Part shown: piece after piece, positions 53,001-57,875 of the stretch
Position numbering within the stretch: the stretch's first letter is position 1
Layout: every line of letters begins with the position of its first letter
Assembly (NCBI GenBank): GCA_035048495.1
Contig: CM068547.1
Location: forward strand, 29,333,913 to 29,397,912
Direction: 5' to 3'
DNA from: Euptelea pleiosperma
Lineage: Eukaryota; Streptophyta; Magnoliopsida; Ranunculales; Eupteleaceae
DNA: 64,000 bases
The notes under the pieces: generated by a model
Seen by the model: the letters and a program-made list of their open reading frames with translations, nothing else
Databases searched by the model: none
What the model was told of the DNA's origin: nothing
Made by a program: the position numbers and the translations under genes

Positions 53001-55798
53001 GACGAGAGAAATAATAGAAATTTTTAAGGGAAGGAGGAAGAGGTGACTAACATTGTTCTAAACATCAAGGTCTTGATGTTTATGTGGTCTAAGATCTTCC
53101 GGAGTGTCGTCGTATTTTCTTTATGGATTTTGTTTTCTGGTGGGATATGTTATGTTCTTCTGATAGTAGTTAGTAGCTGCTTCGCCATGTTGGTTTTCTT
53201 GTTAGTAGGCAGTCTCATCTTGTCTAGTCCTTTGTAGGTCTCCTCGACCTCTTCAGCTAGTTTTCTATTTCGTTTGGCTTTTTGCCTTTTACTGCATTCT
53301 ACAATTATCAAAAAAAAAAAAATTCTCAAGCTCTTTGTGATGTATTTTTCTGCTTGGTTGTTGTGATCGCTTTATTTTGTTGGTTTTAAAAACAAAAAAA
53401 ATGGAAGAAAAGAGTAATTTATTTCCTCCCTCAAATTTTTATCGAGGGCCTATGACCTTTGTTGAATTGAATGGTTACTAATTACATTCAATGGATCAAA
53501 TTTGTCGAAATATTCCTAACGACAAAAGGAAAACGATAGTATATAACATCAGTAAAACTCCCTCAAAGGTCAAAAGAGTATGATGAATGGATTCGGGAGA
53601 ATGCTCATATCCAAACTTGGTTGTGGAATAGCATCAAACCAAGGTTCAAAATATCATTCCATCTCATTTTCTCGGTAAGCTAACAGAACGAGACGTATCG
53701 ACTGAGATGAAACGAGACAATAGAAAAAGGACCATATGTCTCAATACGCTTAAACCATTTTTCAATACTTAATTAGGTTACAAATTTGTTATTTAACATT
53801 TATATATATTATAAAAGTATAGATACAATGAAAATATGATTCTATTCCAATTTTAATACTTCAATTAAGTTTTTGGCATGAAACAATGCATGCCCCTATG
53901 TATCGTCTCGGTACCTTACCAGAATGAAACGTTTCGTCCAAGACGGAACTAGACGAAATGAGATTTTCAACCATGCATGGAACCCAATGTTAGCATGAAT
54001 GTCATTTTCTCGACACAGCAAAAGAAATATTGGATACTCTACATGTGCTCACATGAAAAAATCATATCTTGTACTTATGAATTCTTCCAACAGATATTCA
54101 AACTTATTTAATTTTTGAGAATGACATATGAACTTGTACGTCAAAAGGACAACAAATTTAATTCTTGAGAATAAAGAAAATATGAATTATTTCGAACTCA
54201 AACGAGTTTGTTTGTGAGTTCTAGCAACTTCATCATCATACTTTAAAATATCATATCATTTACTGTATATATAAGCTGAAAAGCCGATATGTATAATACA
54301 ATATGTATTGATGTGGTATAAAAATGCTGGAAAAATCACAATACGCATCAATACATCACTCAAAACAAGTGTTTTAAAAGGCAGGCTTACGCCTCATGCT
54401 GTAGGCCATTGAAGCACATCGCCCCACGCCTATGCATTAAAAACATCGCTCTAAACTATGATTGATGCATAATAACCAAAAAGCATGATGTTTAACGCAA
54501 TTAAGCTATCCCATTTCCATATGACCATATATATATATATATATATATATATAACCACACACACACACACACACACACCTTTGTTCATTGATAAGCACCA
54601 ATATGCTGAGATACATTAGAGTGTGTTGTTTGGTTGTGTGGCCAGCACTCTGCCTCTATTAAACCCGTGGACCCTTTGATATACATAGTTACACCTCCCT
54701 CTTAGAGCTTAAGCTATTAGACTAAAGTGGTTGTCAACACGGTATCATAGCCTTAAGGCCTGGGAGGTTGCGGGTTCAATTCTCCAGCAGTGTACTCCCG
54801 CTGATGGGGCATGTTAGTGGATGGTGTTCCTGCACACCTGTTGTGGATGGTATACATAGTTGTTTCGCCTTTCCCCAATAGGTCGATCTTTTGGGGTAAA
54901 TGGTTGTTTAACAATGCTTAGATAAGCTTAATAATTAGATGTTAGTGTAGTAATATTACCATTTAAACCTTATTGCTAACATATTTACGTATCAGAAAAT
55001 TAACTAATTAGTTAAACAAATTGCAATTTACCTTATATATTGTACTTGTAAGCTGAAAAACTGATATATATTGACATATTACGATATTATAAACTGAGCA
55101 AGTAAAAGGGTTATATGAACTTGAAGAAACAAAGTCACGTCTCTAGAGTTGACTTTTTGTATGAGGAGATTCTTTGATAAGGAAGTAAATTGTCGTAAAA
55201 ATAATTCAGCATACCATTTGAAGTGAGAGGACGTTCAATTGGCGAGGCCTATTTAGTATTAATGTCCTTACATGCGAGTTCTCTTCAACCAAAACCTGTC
55301 AAACAAAGGAAGACTGGTGAGCCAATAAACCTATATTGGAAATCAATCTATATATAGTTTCGACAAATTCATATAAACTTAACTGGGGCACAAATCGAAG
55401 GCAATTCAGCTATTCGATCGAATAAATGTATTGTGACTATAACTACTAATGCAATAAAAAAAAAATTGAAATTTGAAACTCTCAACACTAAAATGGTACC
55501 AAAGAAATGAGTTTATGATGACTCAAAAGTTCAAACAACAATATTTTGCCAATTCAGATTCATAACGCGAAGAGTTGATATAGCAACTAAAACCTAGCTT
55601 TAATTTAGGGTTTCTGAAACTGTAAATTATGAGTCTTTGAATGACGACGATTTTTCGCATTTCAAATTATTCGGAAAAAAAAAAAAAGGCTTAAGAAAGG
55701 TGAAAACACAGATATTCAAATATGGGTTTTGAATTATTCGCTTGAAGGAGTGATCAAAGTACCTGGTCAGTGTTGCCGTTGGTTGAAATGCGAGCCAT
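16883..55798 (-). CDS. CHY1: 3-hydroxyisobutyryl-CoA hydrolase (CHY1 type), complete 14-exon gene, copy A
   Basis: Exons in gene order: 55798-55763, 55295-55215, 50947-50879, 44870-44807, 44531-44452, 44304-44221, 29294-29210, 23950-23865, 23185-23064, 22231-22171, 22049-21951, 17371-17270, 17185-17144, 17020-16883. All introns are GT-AG and all junctions keep frame, giving 382 aa, the usual family length (about 380). The enzyme is a crotonase-superfamily thioesterase of valine catabolism that removes CoA from 3-hydroxyisobutyryl-CoA. Oxyanion-hole motifs FCAGGDV and MGGGAG and the catalytic Glu and Asp (MPET and FPDVG) are present. The C-terminus AKL is a peroxisomal targeting signal, as in Arabidopsis CHY1. 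The gene is 38.9 kb long, about 3% exon, because introns 2, 3, 6, 7 and 11 are full of transposons. No disabling change is visible; expression cannot be judged from sequence. The start at 55798 (MARISTNGN) follows the family; an upstream in-frame ATG exists at 56017. Confidence 0.93.
17433..17660 (-). repeat. 3' LTR and polypurine tract of Copia-1
   Basis: On the minus strand the LTR begins TGTTAGAGTTCTTAG (17651 downward) directly after the purine tract GAGAGGGGG (17652-17660), and includes a (CT)n run typical of LTR leader regions. The outer edge is approximate. Confidence 0.6.
18495..19053. mobile_element. hAT-type MITE with CAAGGAAATAAATTTC ends, nested copy
   Basis: A 559-bp element with ends CAAGGAAATAAATTTC / GAAATTTATTTCCTTG and perfect 8-bp target duplication GTTCTAGT (18487-18494, 19054-19061). 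The interior is dense in GAAATATTTCG motifs. It sits inside the AAGGCGC element, which sits inside Copia-1, which sits in CHY1-A intron 11. A second copy of the family is at 28071-28944. Confidence 0.92.
19137..19337 (-). pseudogene. Possible hAT transposase C-terminal remnant
   Basis: A 66-codon minus-strand frame includes [20 protein letters not shown] and [10 protein letters not shown] 'D(D/N)xLTW..V..A.G..EP..NTR' pattern is common at the C-terminus of plant hAT transposases, and the surrounding element has an 8-bp target duplication, which fits. No dimerisation or DDE residues remain. The assignment is tentative. Confidence 0.35.
21951..23185 (-). CDS. CHY1-A exons 9-11
   Basis: Exon 9 (23185-23064) encodes [17 protein letters not shown] to YH; exon 10 (22231-22171) encodes [17 protein letters not shown]; exon 11 (22049-21951) encodes [16 protein letters not shown] and [14 protein letters not shown]. 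These form the helical part between the catalytic core and the C-terminal domain. The same three exons exist in copy B (63862-61249) with identical lengths and phases. Confidence 0.93.
23865..23950 (-). CDS. CHY1-A exon 8
   Basis: 86 bp encoding [19 protein letters not shown] followed by LATHFVPAM, a strongly conserved block that follows the catalytic exon. The phase (one base carried from exon 7) matches exactly. Confidence 0.93.
24061..24087. repeat. Poly-C run of 27 bases (poly-G in the CHY1-A transcript)
   Basis: Uninterrupted C from 24061 to 24087, inside intron 7 of the CHY1-A gene about 110 bases before the acceptor side of exon 8. On the transcript it is a G27 run, like the G26 run in LOL1 intron 1. 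Confidence 0.9.
24640..24813 (+). pseudogene. LINE 3' tail fragment
   Basis: Ends 'tctaataaattcacttgttacttttc' then poly-A (24802-24810), the same tail style as the LINE fragment at 8345-8651 ('tctaataaattttgtacttataaaaaa'). Only non-coding 3' sequence is left; limits are approximate. Confidence 0.4.
24894..25024. mobile_element. Truncated hAT-type MITE, 'CATGGTTCAAA' family
   Basis: Left end CATGGTTCAAAGTCTTG followed by 'ttgtctcggccaagacg' resembles other members, but the right end is missing where the LINE at 25025 begins. Probably cut by that insertion or a later deletion. Confidence 0.45.
25025..25914 (+). pseudogene. LINE-3: 5'-truncated LINE with zf-RVT domain
   Basis: Reads [19 protein letters not shown], then [20 protein letters not shown] and [39 protein letters not shown] and [11 protein letters not shown], the zinc-binding reverse-transcriptase-associated region (zf-RVT) at the end of plant L1-type ORF2. 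Ends with 'ctatcaaaaaaaaaaa' (25898-25913). A frame break lies near 25450. It is on the + strand, opposite to CHY1-A. Confidence 0.85.
26140..27180. mobile_element. hAT-type element with AAGGCGC-rich ends, copy 2, inside LINE-4
   Basis: A 1041-bp insertion with perfect 8-bp target duplication GAACCTTC (26132-26139, 27181-27188). Ends are CTCTGTAGTCAAGGCGCAC and the reverse complement of CAAGGTAGTTAAGGGCGC; both are followed by 60-130 bp of AAGGCGC/GGCGCGCGCC repeats, matching copy 1. The interior is AT-rich, with a 'CACGTGGC' family MITE. No transposase. Removal restores the LINE frame. Confidence 0.9.
26465..26735. mobile_element. 'CACGTGGC' family MITE, copy 3, nested
   Basis: Left arm 'gtgagccacatggcatactatt' and 'ttgaccgtatgcatgtttgg'; right arm 'gaattttggtatgtaggtcc' and 'aactaaggatgggc'. 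More diverged than copies 1 and 4. Nested in the second AAGGCGC element. Confidence 0.6.
27389..27723. mobile_element. hAT-type MITE with GAAAC repeats, in LINE-4
   Basis: A 335-bp element, ends CAAGGTTTAAAATTTTG and the reverse complement of TGTGGTTCAAAATTTCGG, with perfect 8-bp target duplication CTCACAAG (27381-27388, 27724-27731). The interior is built from GAAACGAAACATT-like repeats. The plus-strand open frame over it (27558-27872) is not a gene. The sister copy is at 32116-32467. Confidence 0.9.
28071..28944. mobile_element. hAT-type MITE with CAAGGAAATAAATTT ends, second copy
   Basis: An 874-bp element with ends CAAGGAAATAAATTTTG / CGAAATTTATTTCCTTG and subterminal GAAATATTTC repeats as in the copy at 18495, but with a longer interior. 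The flanking 8 bp TTAATATA / CTTATATA match at 6 of 8 positions, a decayed duplication. It lies in CHY1-A intron 7, oriented opposite to the first copy. Confidence 0.8.
29210..29294 (-). CDS. CHY1-A exon 7, catalytic residues
   Basis: 85 bp encoding [20 protein letters not shown] and on to LTGFF, ending one base into the next codon. The Glu of PET and the Asp of FPDVG correspond to the catalytic pair of human HIBCH. This exon stands isolated: 14.9 kb from exon 6 and 5.3 kb from exon 8, both gaps filled by transposons. Confidence 0.93.
29777..30098 (-). mobile_element. TRIM retrotransposon (terminal-repeat retrotransposon in miniature)
   Basis: Two direct repeats, 29777-29902 and 29970-30098, share 'gttgacaaccac', 'tctaaaagcttaagct' and 'actcagccaaacaacacact'. 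On the minus strand each begins TGTTGTTGGAGTGTGTTG and ends TGTCAACA. The 67-bp interior starts on that strand with TGGTATTAGAGTTGG, a primer-binding site for initiator tRNA-Met. Flanks GAATC and GAAGC match at 4 of 5 bases. No coding region. A related LTR is at 54607-54739. Confidence 0.75.
30462..32617 (-). pseudogene. LINE-1: 5'-truncated LINE inside Copia-2
   Basis: Minus-strand ORF2 remains: the end of the RT (32616-32468: [19 protein letters not shown]), RT C-terminal segment (31741-31265: [19 protein letters not shown]), zf-RVT (31264-30605: [38 protein letters not shown]). The poly-A tail is seen as T at 30462-30470. It interrupts the Copia-2 GAG-pre-integrase/integrase region and is itself interrupted by a MITE at 32116-32467. 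The target duplication is not clear. Confidence 0.85.
32116..32467. mobile_element. hAT-type MITE with GAAAC repeats, in LINE-1
   Basis: A 352-bp element, ends CAAGGTTTAAAATTTCG / CCAAAATTTTGAACCATG, perfect 8-bp target duplication CTTAGACC (32108-32115, 32468-32475). Collapsing it gives the LINE reading [14 protein letters not shown], which proves the precise boundaries. Sister of the 27389 copy. Confidence 0.92.
34710..38360 (-). pseudogene. LINE-2 ORF2 (endonuclease, reverse transcriptase, zf-RVT), broken
   Basis: Begins [19 protein letters not shown] (38360), the APE-type endonuclease start, with LQETKLE following. Endonuclease continues to about 37690 ([14 protein letters not shown] near 37710). 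The reverse transcriptase lies at 37295-36006, with [52 protein letters not shown] and the catalytic motif FADD (QFADDTLIF). zf-RVT follows at 35501-34710. Frame changes near 38052, 37310, 36530 and 36000 inactivate it. About 1200 codons in all, normal for plant L1 elements. Confidence 0.85.
38450..40970 (-). pseudogene. LINE-2 ORF1 (RNA-binding gag-like protein), broken
   Basis: First ATG near 40967 ([17 protein letters not shown]), only about 20 bases from the element edge, so the 5' UTR is nearly absent. Long minus-strand blocks 41038-40157 and 39908-39075 read through [17 protein letters not shown] and [20 protein letters not shown]. This resembles the DUF4283-type N-terminal domain of plant LINE ORF1 proteins. 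Several frame changes occur before ORF2. Confidence 0.65.
41861..42080 (+). repeat. 3' LTR of Copia-2
   Basis: Begins TGTTATCATATACG right after the purine tract GAGGGGGAG (41851-41859), contains CT-rich leader sequence (42004-42050), and is interrupted about 42080 where a LINE tail starts. Related in layout to the Copia-3 LTRs but not identical. Confidence 0.6.
42081..42590 (+). pseudogene. LINE 3' tail after Copia-2
   Basis: Starts [20 protein letters not shown] (about 42078) and continues with [19 protein letters not shown], then, after a frameshift, [17 protein letters not shown] and [17 protein letters not shown], and ends near an A-rich 'acttatcaacaagaaaaaa' at 42587. 5'-truncated, + strand. 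It cuts the Copia-2 LTR. Confidence 0.75.
42600..43644. other. CHY1-A intron 6 sequence
   Basis: No gene. Near 43577-43620 a short stretch reads [11 protein letters not shown], another LINE C-terminal scrap. The rest looks like AT-rich intron with no recognisable repeat. Confidence 0.4.
43645..44028. mobile_element. MITE with GGGTCAGGWTCGGGGGACAA ends
   Basis: A 384-bp element: left GGGTCAGGTTCGGGGGACAA (43645) and right, inverted, GGGTCAGGATCGGGGGACAA (ending 44028). A second, inner inverted pair, 'gaggatgatctcctcaccata', occurs twice (43737, 43901). It inserted next to a (TA)n run (44030-44056). A fragment of the same family, 'ggtcaagatcgggggacaac', is at 63246. About 190 bp from exon 6. 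Confidence 0.75.
44221..44870 (-). CDS. CHY1-A exons 4-6, oxyanion-hole region
   Basis: Exon 4 (44870-44807) encodes [19 protein letters not shown]; exon 5 (44531-44452) encodes [19 protein letters not shown] to SKPQ; exon 6 (44304-44221) encodes [16 protein letters not shown] to ATENS. CAGGDV and MGGGAG supply the backbone amides that hold the thioester oxygen. The RWRL.AK stretch differs somewhat from the usual HWRFGAN/K, a modest divergence near the substrate pocket. Confidence 0.93.
45232..50584. mobile_element. Solo LTR split by Copia-3
   Basis: Two pieces, 45232-45314 and 50410-50584, together form a ~258-bp LTR beginning TGTTAATGTAATAAATG and ending CCCTACTTTTCTAACA, flanked by the perfect 5-bp target duplication ACATA (45227-45231, 50585-50589). 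Copia-3 lies between the pieces. No internal region of the first element is present, so it is a solo LTR formed before Copia-3 inserted. Confidence 0.75.
45315..50409 (+). mobile_element. Copia-3: structurally complete but dead Ty1/Copia retrotransposon in CHY1-A intron 3
   Basis: Has a 5' LTR (45315-45525), a degenerate primer-binding site (TTGATATCGAAGCA, 45525-45538), gag (45940-46840, with [18 protein letters not shown] sequence near 46320), protease ([12 protein letters not shown], 47033-47068), GAG-pre-integrase (47300-47450), integrase (47450-48050), reverse transcriptase (48780-49340, with [33 protein letters not shown] and the catalytic YVDD of [14 protein letters not shown]), RNase H (49820-50050, [12 protein letters not shown]), purine tract AAGGGGGAG and 3' LTR (50216-50409). 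Many stops and frameshifts. The LTRs differ by several substitutions and a small length change, so it is not recent. Possible target duplication TGAAG / CAAAG (3 of 5). Confidence 0.87.
50879..50947 (-). CDS. CHY1-A exon 3
   Basis: 23 codons beginning [14 protein letters not shown] and ending VIVK, the helix and strand before the oxyanion motif. It is separated from exon 2 by a 4.3-kb intron containing Copia-4 and from exon 4 by a 6.0-kb intron containing Copia-3. Confidence 0.92.
51000..52241. other. CHY1-A intron 2 sequence without recognised features
   Basis: AT-rich sequence between exon 3 and the Copia-4 LTR. I see no exon, long repeat or transposon ends. It is probably original intron or very old repeat sequence. 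Confidence 0.4.
53001..53325 (+). pseudogene. LINE 3' tail inside Copia-4
   Basis: Reads [15 protein letters not shown], the LINE ORF2 C-terminus, then 3' UTR and poly-A (53311-53323). The flanks 'aaatctcaagctttttg' (52985-53001) and 'aaattctcaagctctttg' (53320-53337) form an imperfect target duplication of about 17 bp. Confidence 0.7.
53640..53975. mobile_element. hAT-type MITE in Copia-4 gag
   Basis: A 336-bp element, ends CAAGGTTCAAAATATC / GAGATTTTCAACCATG. The 8-bp flanks CATCAAAC and CATGGAAC match at 6 of 8; collapsing to the right-hand copy gives the gag reading [13 protein letters not shown], as expected for Copia gag. Member of the CAAGGTTYAAAAT family. Confidence 0.8.
54527..54578. 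repeat. Compound microsatellite (TA)n(CA)n
   Basis: About 13 TA units (54527-54553) directly followed by about 12 CA units (54555-54578), in CHY1-A intron 2. Useful as a length-variable marker. Confidence 0.9.
54607..54860 (+). mobile_element. TRIM element, 5' LTR and part of the interior
   Basis: The + strand LTR (about 54607-54739) ends AAGTGGTTGTCAACA and shares 'ctctgcctctatta', 'gttacacctccctct' and 'gagcttaagctattag' with the LTRs at 29777-30098. It is followed by CGGTATCATAGCC, the primer-binding site. A 3' LTR is not seen, so the element is truncated. Confidence 0.65.
55215..55295 (-). CDS. CHY1-A exon 2
   Basis: 27 codons, [17 protein letters not shown] to QM, containing the LNRP motif that opens the crotonase fold. 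Canonical AG acceptor and GT donor, phase 0 on both sides. Confidence 0.92.
55763..55798 (-). CDS. CHY1-A exon 1 (start codon)
   Basis: Encodes [12 protein letters not shown] and ends at a CAG|GT donor, phase 0. The reading frame stays open upstream for 219 bases to another ATG at 56017, so an N-terminally extended product is formally possible. The family normally begins just before the QVLVEE segment, which supports the short start. Confidence 0.85.
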
Positions 55799-55987
55799 GA
55801 TCCTTTCTTTGGTGAAGCTCTGAGAATCCAAATTCCCAACTAAGCACTCCCTACAAACGTCTTTGACGTACAACCCCGCCCCATCATCAAGCCAACCCAC
55901 TTTAGAAGTTAAAAAAAATTTGTCGAACTGTTGAGCCAATGACGTGTGACTGTGTGAGACTTGAAAGAGAGAGAATTCTTTCAGTCG

Positions 55988-56363
55988 AGTAAAACTTTGA
56001 TGACAGAAACCTTTCATCGAGGCCGATGATATGACGCAGTATGAGCCACGTGCACACTCTTAGGAACTCTTACCGTATTTGGCCAATCCCTAGGTGGACC
56101 TGTAAACAAAAAATCAACCCGATTCATGATTTCTAGCATTGGATTGGAGTTATTTTAATGGATTGATTTTAACCGTGAGAAATTTGAGCATTATTTGAGG
56201 TACAAAGATCCAACGGTTTAAAATCAGTAATTTTCAAGCTGTTTTTTTATTTTCTAGGTTCACATAAGGATTGGAAAAACATCCATACGGTCCTAATCCT
56301 CTAATAGTGTGCCACGTGGCTCATATTGCGCCCTCTATGACAGGCATTGTCATCAAAGTTTTA
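55988..56363. mobile_element. 'CACGTGGC' family MITE, copy 4, immediately upstream of CHY1-A
   Basis: Inverted ends start GTAAAACTTTGATGACA (55988 onward) and return as TGTCATCAAAGTTTTAC (ending about 56363), with the family core 'agtatgagccacgtg' and 'gtgccacgtggctcatatt' inside. The left edge is 190 bp upstream of the CHY1-A start codon, so the element lies in the promoter or 5' UTR. CACGTG is also a G-box core, so it could carry a light- or stress-responsive binding site. Confidence 0.7.
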
Positions 56364-56383
56364 CCCCTTTCAATCGGCTCTGT

Positions 56384-56600
56384 CAGAAAGTGTTGATATC
56401 ACGTACAAGAAGTTTTGTACGTCAGAAAGTGTTGATACAGAAAAGGTAAAAGATGTGAGTAAAACTTGGCTGACCGGCGACGGTCACTTACTGCCCACAA
56501 TAAGAGCCACGTGGCACATTTTTAGAGGACACTGACCATATGAATTTTTGGCCAATCCCTAGGTGGACCTACAAACGAAACACCACCCTCCCTGATAATG
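56384..56600. repeat. Short tandem repeat and partial 'CACGTGGC' MITE
   Basis: GTCAGAAAGTGTTGATA occurs at 56384-56400 and 56421-56437, 37 bp apart. From about 56495 a fragment of the MITE family ('ataagagccacgtggcacat', 'ccctaggtggacctacaaa') follows without its other arm. Confidence 0.55.
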
Positions 56601-56937
56601 ATTTCAAACCTCTCTCTCTCCTTGTCCTTGTCTTTCTCCTTCCGCCAGCCTAACCGAGGCTGCTATGTGTACCATGGCTGGGCTGGCCACGGGTTGCACA
56701 GGCCCTGCGGACAGGACAGCCCGGCCGTGGTAAAAATGGCAGCCTGAGAGAGAGAGAGAGGTTCCCAGCTTAAAGACATGGGCACCCGTAGAGGTTCCCT
56801 TCTTTATATCCATAGTTCCATACTGTGATGGTGCTCACCCTTTTAAGCTGTGGGCCGGTCTTATGAGCTGCCACTATTGCCTTTTTCTCCCACAAATGCT
56901 CCTCTCCTCTCCACCAGTTATCCAAAAGAGCACTCTG

Positions 56938-57070
56938 GGGTTATGTGGGGATGCTTCAAGAACACAAAACCTTCCCAGGTAATTTCACAGACCCTTTTTA
57001 ATTGAAGGGTTGTGACCGGTCCTTCACTTTCAATGGAAGGAAGGTCTCATATGGTCAAACAATTCAGTTG
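56938..57070 (+). pseudogene. PPR pseudogene remnant of the duplicated unit
   Basis: Matches the first PPR pseudogene from its 14526-14534/14769 junction through 'ctttcaatggaaggaaggtc' (compare 'ctttcaatgaggggaaggtc' at 14852) and 'atggtcaaacaat', then jumps to sequence equivalent to 16090. It lacks the 234-bp MITE. Only about 130 bp of PPR sequence survives. Confidence 0.7.
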
Positions 57071-57875
57071 GCTATCTTTTTTCGGGCTGCTGAAGACAAA
57101 GCAAGGGGAGCGAGATTCTCATCATAAAGAAGCCGAATCTGCGGGGATAGCCATTCTACAAGTAAACTTTGTTTCAAAGGTTTTCCAACAAGATATAGAC
57201 GTCAAGGAACAAAGTCGTTTCCATCATTTGAAAGGATGAGTCTTCTTCATGTGAAGATTTATAGTGCCCTCCTGAAATTTCCCCTCTAGCTAATTGCAAA
57301 TTCTTATTGAGGAGGATGGATGGAGATCTGATAAACGAGTTCATAAGAGATCATACAGAGTCTCAAAAGCTTGAGAATTGGATATCTGGTTCCAGCCCAC
57401 CTCATCAGCACCATAATAGCTTATAGACCCATAAAACAATAGGTTAGAAGTAAAATATACTGAGAAGGAACAACAAAAATAAAGAAAGACACAGTACAGT
57501 TGAAATTTAAAATGATGAACATCCACAAATAATCGCCTTCATTGGAATATCATGCTTTCCAATGCATCTTCATTTAACTTGAGAAGTTTATTTTCCAGAC
57601 ATACAGGCAAAGGACATTTACTTCCCGCGTTCATCTTCTTTTTGAATTTTTACTATTACATTAATATCTATATAAACCTAAGCAAATTCTTTAACTGGCA
57701 AGTACATGTACTAGCCTGGCCAAGGACCAAATAACATCTTATTTATGACATGAAACAACCAGAATAATTGGCTTTCTAGTCATACCCCAAGGCTCTTATT
57801 TCATCTCGAACCAAATTTGTTGCTAATTGGGCTAAAACTGGTGTTCTTCATTAGTCCAATAACATTTGCAAGGAT
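57071..57875. other. 3' flank of CHY1-B, duplicate of 16090-16720
   Basis: Shares long stretches with the 3' flank of copy A and contains the conserved AATAAA on the minus strand (57587-57592). No separate gene. Confidence 0.65.
57587..57592 (-). terminator. Candidate polyadenylation signal AATAAA of CHY1-B
   Basis: TTTATT on the + strand about 285 bases after the stop, in the same sequence context as at 16574-16579. Confidence 0.4.

Larger units (their letters stand above)
52242..54170 (+). mobile_element. Copia-4: 5' LTR and gag fragment in CHY1-A intron 2
   Basis: LTR 52242-52467 (TGTTAGAATATGTC to AAACTCCCA) is followed at once by TGGTATCAGAGCAAC (52468-52482), a well-preserved initiator tRNA-Met primer-binding site. 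A gag start at 53401 reads [13 protein letters not shown] and later [18 protein letters not shown], typical of Copia gag (UBN2-type), then '[10 protein letters not shown]' near 54010. A LINE tail (53001-53325) and a MITE (53640-53975) are inserted. Everything after gag is missing. Confidence 0.75.

Noticed and set aside
54527..54578. TA/CA repeat as a CRISPR-like or satellite array
   Set aside because: Simple dinucleotide microsatellite without spacers; CRISPR is not expected in plant nuclear DNA.
54740..54800. 'ggttgcgggttcaattc' as a tRNA B box or SINE
   Set aside because: It follows a TRIM LTR and primer-binding site, and no A box or cloverleaf can be formed around it.
16883..55798. CHY1-A as a pseudogene because of its enormous introns
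   Set aside because: No stop, frameshift or lost splice site in any of the 14 exons; the sequence alone does not support calling it broken.
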